Part shown: positions 58,902-64,000 of the stretch, one piece after another | Numbering within the stretch: position 1 is the stretch's first letter | How the letters are laid out: each line of letters opens with the position of its first letter | From: RGIG3002 sp964449325 | GTDB lineage: Bacteria > Bacillota > Clostridia > Lachnospirales > Lachnospiraceae | Length of the DNA: 64,000 nucleotides | Assembly: GCA_964449325.1 (NCBI GenBank) | Contig: CAYUYJ010000006.1 | Coordinates: forward strand, 62,001 to 126,000 | Direction: 5' to 3' | Translations under genes and position numbers: made by a program | Notes under the pieces: model-generated | The model's database searches: none | What the model saw: only the letters and a program-made list of their open reading frames with translations | Told to the model about the DNA's origin: nothing

Positions 58902-59822
58902 ATGGAGCAGCTTAAGTTGAAGGCGTATGCGAAAATCAATCTTTCTTTGGATGTAGTACGGCGAAGAACGGATGGATATCATGACGTAAAGATGATTATG
59001 CAGACCGTGGATTTATATGATGTGATTACAATAGAAAAAACAGAAAGCGGTATTACAACCACCGTGGAAATGGGCAGGAATTTTGAGAATGGCAACGAAG
59101 GTGCAGCAGAGACACTTCCGGCGGATGAAAGTAATCTGGTATATAAAGCGGCGAAGCTTTTAAAAGAGAAATGCAAGCTTTCACAAGGGGTTCGGATTCA
59201 TTTGCACAAAAACATTCCCATTGCGGCAGGAATGGCAGGCGGAAGTACCGATGCAGCAGCAGTATTCCGGGGGATGAATAAGCTGTTTTCTCTTGGACTT
59301 AGTGTGGAAGAATTAAAGGAACTGGCGGTTAAAATCGGAGCGGATGTGCCTTACTGTATCGAGGGAGGAACACAGCTTTCGGAAGGCATCGGAGAAATTC
59401 TGACACCGGTGTCAGGAATACCGGATTTTTATCTGCTGATTGCCAAACCGGGCATCAGCGTTTCCACCAAATATGTTTATGAAAATCTGCATCTGGAAAC
59501 TCTGGAAAAACATCCGGACGTGGACGGAATGACAGAGGCGATTCAAAACGGTGATTTAAGCGGTATCGTAAAGCGGATGGAAAATGTACTGGAAAGTGTG
59601 ACGGTAAAGAAGTATCCGGTAATCGGACAAATCCGTGAGTTCATGAAGATACATGGTGCGGAAAATGCCTTGATGAGCGGAAGCGGTCCTACGGTTTTCG
59701 GTATTTATAAAAATAGGACGCAGGCAGAAGAAGCGGCAGAGCTTTTAAGAAAGGAAAATTTGGCAAATCGGATTCTGGTGACGACAATAAAGAAACAGAT
59801 AGAGGAGGACGATCATGAATGA
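58902..59822 (+). CDS. ispE: 4-diphosphocytidyl-2-C-methyl-D-erythritol kinase
   Basis: A 306-residue GHMP kinase of the MEP isoprenoid pathway, phosphorylating CDP-methylerythritol. LKAYAKINLSLDVVRRRTDGYHD lies near the start (key Lys in AKINLSL), the ATP loop IPIAAGMAGGSTDAAAVFRG at about 106-125, and SGSGPTVFGIY at about 259-269. A GGAAAGG-type SD precedes the ATG. It overlaps the following gntR by 8 bases. Long leader with operator-like palindromes. Confidence 0.95.
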   Translation: MEQLKLKAYAKINLSLDVVRRRTDGYHDVKMIMQTVDLYDVITIEKTESGITTTVEMGRNFENGNEGAAETLPADESNLVYKAAKLLKEKCKLSQGVRIHLHKNIPIAAGMAGGSTDAAAVFRGMNKLFSLGLSVEELKELAVKIGADVPYCIEGGTQLSEGIGEILTPVSGIPDFYLLIAKPGISVSTKYVYENLHLETLEKHPDVDGMTEAIQNGDLSGIVKRMENVLESVTVKKYPVIGQIREFMKIHGAENALMSGSGPTVFGIYKNRTQAEEAAELLRKENLANRILVTTIKKQIEEDDHE

Positions 59823-60516
59823 TAATCTTCAGATGAGCGGGGATGAATTTTTGCCGCTTCGTGATGTGGTATTTAATACGTTAAGACAGGCAATTCTGAC
59901 CGGAGAATTAAAACCGGGTGAACGCTTGATGGAGATACATCTTGCCAATAAACTGGGTGTGAGCCGAACTCCTATCCGGGAAGCAATTCGGAAGCTGGAA
60001 TTGGAAGGTCTTGTAACCATGATTCCGAGACGGGGAGCAGAGGTAGCGGAAATCACGGAAAAAAGTTTGAAGGATGTTTTGGAGGTCAGAAGAACCTTAG
60101 ATGCCTTGTCGGTAGAGCTGGCTTGTGATAGAATCAGTGACGAGGAGTTGGATACTCTCCGTATGGCATGTTTGAAATTTGAGGAAGCAACCAAGACAAA
60201 GGATGCCAGAATTATTGCCAAGGCTGATGTGGCATTGCATGATATTATTGTGAAGGCCACCGGAAATCAGAGACTGATTCAGCTTGTCAACAATCTTTCC
60301 GAGCAGATGTATCGATACCGTTTTGAATATATTAAGGATGAAAGCGGTCATGCCACGCTGATAGAAGAGCATAGAATAATTTATGAGAGTATTCTGAAAA
60401 AAGACAAAAAGACGGCTGCGGATACGGCGAAACTTCATATTGATAATCAGGAAAAATCCATTATGAAACAGATTCATTTAGAAAAGCAGGAAAAAGGAAA
60501 AAAGCTTAAGAAATGA
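59815..60516 (+). CDS. GntR-family regulator, FadR/FCD subfamily
   Basis: A 233-residue repressor. The winged HTH is at about 14-82, with ILTGELKPGERLMEIHLANK and LGVSRTPIREAIRKLELEGL; the C-terminal FCD all-helical sensor domain is at about 90-225, with a possible metal site in ALHDIIVKATGN and HRIIYESI (His and Asp residues). GGAGGAC precedes the ATG inside the end of ispE, so the two are co-translated. Ligand unknown. A palindrome of the right type overlaps the operon promoter, suggesting autoregulation. Confidence 0.9.
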   Translation: MNDNLQMSGDEFLPLRDVVFNTLRQAILTGELKPGERLMEIHLANKLGVSRTPIREAIRKLELEGLVTMIPRRGAEVAEITEKSLKDVLEVRRTLDALSVELACDRISDEELDTLRMACLKFEEATKTKDARIIAKADVALHDIIVKATGNQRLIQLVNNLSEQMYRYRFEYIKDESGHATLIEEHRIIYESILKKDKKTAADTAKLHIDNQEKSIMKQIHLEKQEKGKKLKK

Positions 60517-60579
60517 ATAAAGTGAGGAATCATTGTCCATACTTTTTGCAAACAGGAAGATTTTGGAAGGAGTATGAAA

Positions 60580-60831
60580 ATGAAACAGATTCGATCTTTT
60601 GGCTTACTGATATTTGTAGGAGTTTTATGGTGGGGACTGGTTTATCCCGAGCTTTGCTTTATGGAAGGAACTTATGAACTGGCAGCAACGGTGACGGCAG
60701 AAGCTTTGGAAGCACAGCAGAACGGAACCGGCGATGAATGGCAGGAAAAAACAGAGGAAGAACTTTTAAAGGGGCTGTTTGAAGCCGGACCTGACAGAAT
60801 AATTGTGAAAAGTAAAATAATGAGGAAATAA
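60580..60831 (+). CDS. Small membrane-associated or secreted protein, unknown
   Basis: An 83-residue protein starting MKQIRSFGLLIFVGVLWWGL, with one N-terminal hydrophobic segment (about 5-24) that is either a signal peptide or an anchor, followed by a short acidic Glu-rich stretch (about 45-68). Not recognised. AAGGAG lies 7 bases before ATG 60580; the ATG two codons upstream is too close to the SD. It sits between gntR and murI in what looks like one transcript. Confidence 0.6.
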   Translation: MKQIRSFGLLIFVGVLWWGLVYPELCFMEGTYELAATVTAEALEAQQNGTGDEWQEKTEEELLKGLFEAGPDRIIVKSKIMRK

Positions 60832-60836
60832 AGTCA

Positions 60837-61673
60837 ATGACAAGCGATAGAGAACAACTTCAGAATGCACCTATCGGTGTATTTGATTCAGGAGTGGGCG
60901 GACTGACGGTGGCAAGAGAAATCATGCGTCAGATTCCCAATGAAAAAATCGTATATTTTGGAGACACGGCAAGAGTGCCTTACGGAAGTAAATCCAAGGA
61001 TACGGTTACCAAGTATTCTAAGCAGATTGTACGTTTTCTTAGAACCCAGAATGTAAAGGCTGTGGTGATTGCCTGCAATACGGCAAGTGCCTACGCTCTG
61101 GATGAAATAGAAGAAGAGATTGATATACCGATTATCGGTGTGGTACGACCCGGTGCCAAGGTGGCGGCAGAAGCGACCAGAAACGGTAAAATCGGCGTGA
61201 TTGCCACGGAAGGTACGATTAACAGTCAGATTTATTCTACATATATCAAGCAGATTAACGAAAACATTCATGTAATCGGTAAGGCATGTCCGCTGTTTGT
61301 TCCGCTGGTGGAAGAGGGACTTCTGGTAGACCCGGTAACGGATGAAATTGCCCTGCGGTATTTGACGGAGCTGATTGACAGGGATATTGATACTCTGATT
61401 CTGGGATGCACCCATTACCCGCTTATCCGCTCCACGGTGGGAAGAATTATGGGAGAAAAGGTTACCCTTGTAAACCCTGCCTATGAAACGGCGCGGGAAC
61501 TGAAGGAACTCTTGGAAACCGAGAATTTACTGAATAAAAAAGAAGCCGGATTGGGAGAAAATAAGTATCGTTTTTTTGTCAGTGACGGTGCGGAAAAATT
61601 TAAACGATTTGCCAATTCTGTTTTGAAATACGGAATTCTTTCGGCAAAAACCATAAACATAGAGGAATACTAG
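60837..61673 (+). CDS. murI: Glutamate racemase
   Basis: A 278-residue racemase supplying D-glutamate for peptidoglycan. IGVFDSGVGGLTVAREI is at about 12-28, the first catalytic Cys is in VIACNTASAY (about 77-86) and the second in LILGCTHYPLI (about 185-195). AGGA lies 10 bases before ATG 60837. It begins five bases after the small upstream gene and is followed 13 bases later by the DUF1934 gene, a frequent clostridial neighbour. Confidence 0.95.
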   Translation: MTSDREQLQNAPIGVFDSGVGGLTVAREIMRQIPNEKIVYFGDTARVPYGSKSKDTVTKYSKQIVRFLRTQNVKAVVIACNTASAYALDEIEEEIDIPIIGVVRPGAKVAAEATRNGKIGVIATEGTINSQIYSTYIKQINENIHVIGKACPLFVPLVEEGLLVDPVTDEIALRYLTELIDRDIDTLILGCTHYPLIRSTVGRIMGEKVTLVNPAYETARELKELLETENLLNKKEAGLGENKYRFFVSDGAEKFKRFANSVLKYGILSAKTINIEEY

Positions 61674-61686
61674 AAAGGCTGCGAAT

Positions 61687-62136
61687 ATGACAAAAGATGT
61701 ATTGCTGGCAATCCGTGGACTGCAGTTTGATGTGGACCAGGACGAAAATAAAGTGGAAACCATTAATTTTGCCGAGTATTATAATAAAAATAATCAGCAT
61801 TATGTAATTTATGATGAAATTACGGAAGGGTTTGACGAGAGTACAAGAAACATCATTAAGTTTAAAGAGCATTCCATGGATTTGACCAAAAGAGGGCTTG
61901 TGAATGTACATATGGTGTTTGAGGAAAACAAAAAGAACATGACAAGCTATTCCACGCCTTACGGAAATATTCTGATTGGGATTGATGCCAAGAAGGTTTC
62001 CTGTACGGAGGAAGAAGAACAGATACGGGTGGATGTGGAATATGCGCTGGAAGTAAATTATGAACACCTTGCTGACTGTAAAATACAAATGAACATCCGT
62101 GCCAGAGAAGCAGGCATGGAATTGTCAGAGTTATAA
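61687..62136 (+). CDS. DUF1934 family beta-barrel protein
   Basis: A 149-residue protein of the DUF1934/YwiB type, a small lipocalin-like barrel of unknown function common in Firmicutes. Family traits are the early IRGLQFD, the central YVIYDE and TRNIIKF strands, the GLVNVHMVFEE strand, and the TPYGNILIGI segment near 91-100. No signal peptide or membrane helix. AAAGGCTGCG precedes the ATG. Ends in a terminator stem around GATAACC/GGGTTATC. Confidence 0.85.
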   Translation: MTKDVLLAIRGLQFDVDQDENKVETINFAEYYNKNNQHYVIYDEITEGFDESTRNIIKFKEHSMDLTKRGLVNVHMVFEENKKNMTSYSTPYGNILIGIDAKKVSCTEEEEQIRVDVEYALEVNYEHLADCKIQMNIRAREAGMELSEL

Positions 62137-62139
62137 AAA

Positions 62140-62190
62140 AGAGATAACCTGGAAGTCTTTACTGAATAAGGCTTTCGGGTTATCTTTTCT
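62140..62190 (+). terminator. Terminator after the DUF1934 gene
   Basis: AGATAACC pairs with GGGTTATCT across about 28 bases and is followed by TTTTCTTTT. Confidence 0.65.
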
Positions 62191-62239
62191 TTTAGAAAAA
62201 GAAGGACAGATGGAACAACTGTCGCTCATAAATTAAGTA

Positions 62240-62716
62240 CTATTTGATTGGTTTTGCTCCGGCTTTTTCCTGTAACTTTTCGATATTGCGCTTGAAGAAG
62301 CCTTTCTTTTTCTGTTCTACCGGTGCGGTTTTTCCGTGTAATCCTTTTACATCGGTGATATATATACCGCTGACAACAGCTTTTACTTCTTTTTTTACCG
62401 GTACGGAGTCAAAAATTTTCTCATCACATACTAAAGACATAATTTGCGGACCGACCTTTGCCTTTACAATGGGAAGTTTGGAGCCGCGTAAAAGTTTCGG
62501 AGTCTGTTCCAAAACTATGGAAGGAAGTCCGGCATCCTTTAGTTTCATTCGCTTTTTGTCAATAATAAGCATGGAGACGGTCTGCTTTGCAGCCTCTAAC
62601 TGTTCCTGCTGTTCGGCCTGTTTTTTTTGTGCTTTTTTTCCGAAAAAATATAAGGCAATCAGGGCGATAACCAAAATACCTAATATTACTAATAATACAA
62701 TCGATAATGTACTCAC
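62240..62716 (-). CDS. Single-pass membrane protein, unknown function
   Basis: A 158-residue protein starting MSTLSIVLLVILGILVIAL with one helix (about 4-25), a Gln/Lys/Glu coiled segment (about 27-46), a compact beta-rich domain (about 48-125; SMLIIDKKRMKLKDAGLP, PIVKAKVGPQIMSLVCDEKI) and a basic tail. Not recognised, although it looks like a conserved clostridial type. AGGAGG-like sequence (TAGGAGGATACCCCGTG) precedes ATG 62716. It is divergent from the cls gene. Confidence 0.7.
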   Translation of the reverse strand: MSTLSIVLLVILGILVIALIALYFFGKKAQKKQAEQQEQLEAAKQTVSMLIIDKKRMKLKDAGLPSIVLEQTPKLLRGSKLPIVKAKVGPQIMSLVCDEKIFDSVPVKKEVKAVVSGIYITDVKGLHGKTAPVEQKKKGFFKRNIEKLQEKAGAKPIK

Positions 62717-62832
62717 GGGGTATCCTCCTAAGATTTTAATGTAAAATTTATTGTATCATTCTTTTTTTTATTAGGCAAGTAGGATATAATAGATTAGAAA
62801 ATTAGAAAATAAGAGAAACAAGGGTACGAGAG

Positions 62833-64000
62833 ATGGAAGAAGTTTTTAGGTGGATTGTTTTTGGGTGGGATGTATTTTCCTCGAATCTGATATACATTAA
62901 TATGTTTTTGGCAATTATCATTGTTTTTTTTCAGAGAAAGGAGCCACAGTCCATCTGGACATGGCTGCTGATTTTATATTTTATTCCGGTGATAGGTTTT
63001 GTATTATACCTGTTAATCGGGGGTGATATGCATAAGCAGAAAATGTTCAAAACAAAAGGAATCGAAGACCGTCTGAATGATATTATCAGATTACAGGAGG
63101 ATAGTCTGATTAATAAGGAACTGGAAAAACAGGCACCTGAGATTACGGAATACTCGGATTTGGTATTGTTTAATTTGGAGGCGGGGTCTTCCGTTCTTTC
63201 GGATGATAACGAAATTACGGTTTTTACCGATGGAAATGAAAAATTCAATGCATTGATTGAAGATATGGAACAGGCAAAAGAATTTATTCATATTCAGTAT
63301 TATATTATCAAAAATGATGTGTTGTTTAACCGTATCAAAGATGTCCTCGTGGAAAAAGCAAAACAGGGAGTGGAGGTTCGCATTCTTTTTGACAGTATGG
63401 GATGTCGTTCCGTATCACCGAAATACTGGAAGGAATTACAGAAACAGGGGATTATGATTGCAGAATTTTTCCCCGCAATTTTACGGCATTTGCAAATGCG
63501 TGTTAATTATCGGAATCACAGGAAAATTGTGGTTATAGATAATAAAGTGGCATATGTGGGCGGTTTTAATATCGGAAAAGAATACATCGGATTGGATCCG
63601 AAGTTCGGTTACTGGCGTGATACTCACATGCGGATTGAAGGAACCGCACTGCTGCAATTGGAAATTCGTTTTCTGCTTGATTGGAATTATGCTGCAAAGC
63701 AGAATCTGTTTATGAATCCTAAATATTTGGAAACTACGGCAAGGAGCTTTCATTCAGGCTGTGAAATGCAGATTATATCCAGTGGACCGGATTCCCGGAT
63801 GAAGATTATTAGGGATAATTATGTACGATTGATTGGAAAGGCGAAAAAGAGCATTTATATACAGACACCGTATTTTATACCCGATGATGCGCTGTTGACC
63901 TCTTTGACACTTGCCATTTATTCGGGAATTGATGTGAATATTATGATTCCCTGCAAGCCGGATCATCCTTTTGTATACTGGGCAACTTATTCTTACATCG
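62833..64000 (+). CDS. cls: Cardiolipin synthase (partial)
   Basis: The first 389 residues; the gene runs past the window end. Cls condenses two phosphatidylglycerols into cardiolipin in the membrane. Two N-terminal helices (about 16-33 and 41-61) precede two phospholipase-D-type modules. The first HKD motif is in NYRNHRKIVVIDNKVAYVGG (about 225-244); IQTPYFIPDD near 344-353 begins the second module, whose HKD lies beyond the end. AAGGG lies 8 bases before ATG 62833. TATAAT at 62785-62790 is a likely -10. Confidence 0.92.
   Translation, partial: MEEVFRWIVFGWDVFSSNLIYINMFLAIIIVFFQRKEPQSIWTWLLILYFIPVIGFVLYLLIGGDMHKQKMFKTKGIEDRLNDIIRLQEDSLINKELEKQAPEITEYSDLVLFNLEAGSSVLSDDNEITVFTDGNEKFNALIEDMEQAKEFIHIQYYIIKNDVLFNRIKDVLVEKAKQGVEVRILFDSMGCRSVSPKYWKELQKQGIMIAEFFPAILRHLQMRVNYRNHRKIVVIDNKVAYVGGFNIGKEYIGLDPKFGYWRDTHMRIEGTALLQLEIRFLLDWNYAAKQNLFMNPKYLETTARSFHSGCEMQIISSGPDSRMKIIRDNYVRLIGKAKKSIYIQTPYFIPDDALLTSLTLAIYSGIDVNIMIPCKPDHPFVYWATYSYI

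Noticed and set aside
1..64000. CRISPR arrays, rRNA or tRNA genes
   Set aside because: No regularly spaced repeats and no rRNA or tRNA-like segments were noticed on reading both strands.

Overview
The window looks like a chromosomal segment from a spore-forming, anaerobic member of the Clostridia, most likely a Lachnospiraceae. The evidence is moderate-to-low GC, AGGAGG-type ribosome binding sites, a glgC/glgD pair, a T-box in front of ileS, and sporulation genes (spoVG, spoVT, spoIID, spoIIQ, a sipL-like gene) without a full Bacillus-type gene order. Two candidate sigma-D-type promoters in front of genes of flagellum-associated families suggest a motile organism, although no flagellar structural gene is present. 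Assignment below family level is not possible from the sequence alone.

Layout. 1-2012 (minus strand): a helicase-loader pair (dnaC-like, cut by the window edge, and dnaD-like) with a dense DnaA-box cluster upstream. 2013-3392: murC. 3779-6168: glgC-glgD glycogen synthesis. 6259-7464: spoVG and a secreted protein of unknown function. 7580-12108: a three-gene membrane glycosylation operon (GtrB/DPM-like GT2, PMT-family GT-C, second GT-C). 12236-16343: pth-mfd. 16433-18331: a 37-residue peptide gene running tail-to-tail into an orphan KdpDE-like two-component pair. 18677-20665: hybrid histidine kinase. 20900-21445: spoVT. 21504-23761: NAD salvage (nicotinate phosphoribosyltransferase) and a methyltransferase. 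24094-26057: a small protein and an ABC-class ATPase. 26111-29601: T-box and a type-2-like ileS. 29704-32205: glgP.

32206-37138 is the accessory part. It holds a decayed XRE-type regulator, a cytosine-5 methyltransferase, an Eco47II-family restriction enzyme, and then three visibly AT-richer genes: an unrecognised soluble protein, a polytopic membrane protein and an HExxH metallopeptidase. Diverged direct repeats flank the last of these. It lies between housekeeping genes and reads as a small defence island; the last three genes are the best candidates for an undescribed system.

37318-64000 returns to core functions: an aconitase-superfamily hydratase; an EF-hand-like protein with a sigma-D-like promoter; spoIID-spoIIQ behind a sigma-E-like promoter; an amidohydrolase; a GH9-like lipoprotein; ddl-murF; plsC; a PutP-type symporter; an MBOAT/SGNH-like acyl-transfer pair; pyrC-pyrK-pyrD; a sipL-like gene; a second sigma-D-like gene; ispE-gntR with a candidate operator; murI; a DUF1934 protein; and the start of a cardiolipin synthase gene. 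A recurring detail is an intrinsic-terminator-like hairpin whose 3' arm carries the Shine-Dalgarno sequence of the next gene, with the T-run touching the start codon (16383-16433 and 56316-56367).
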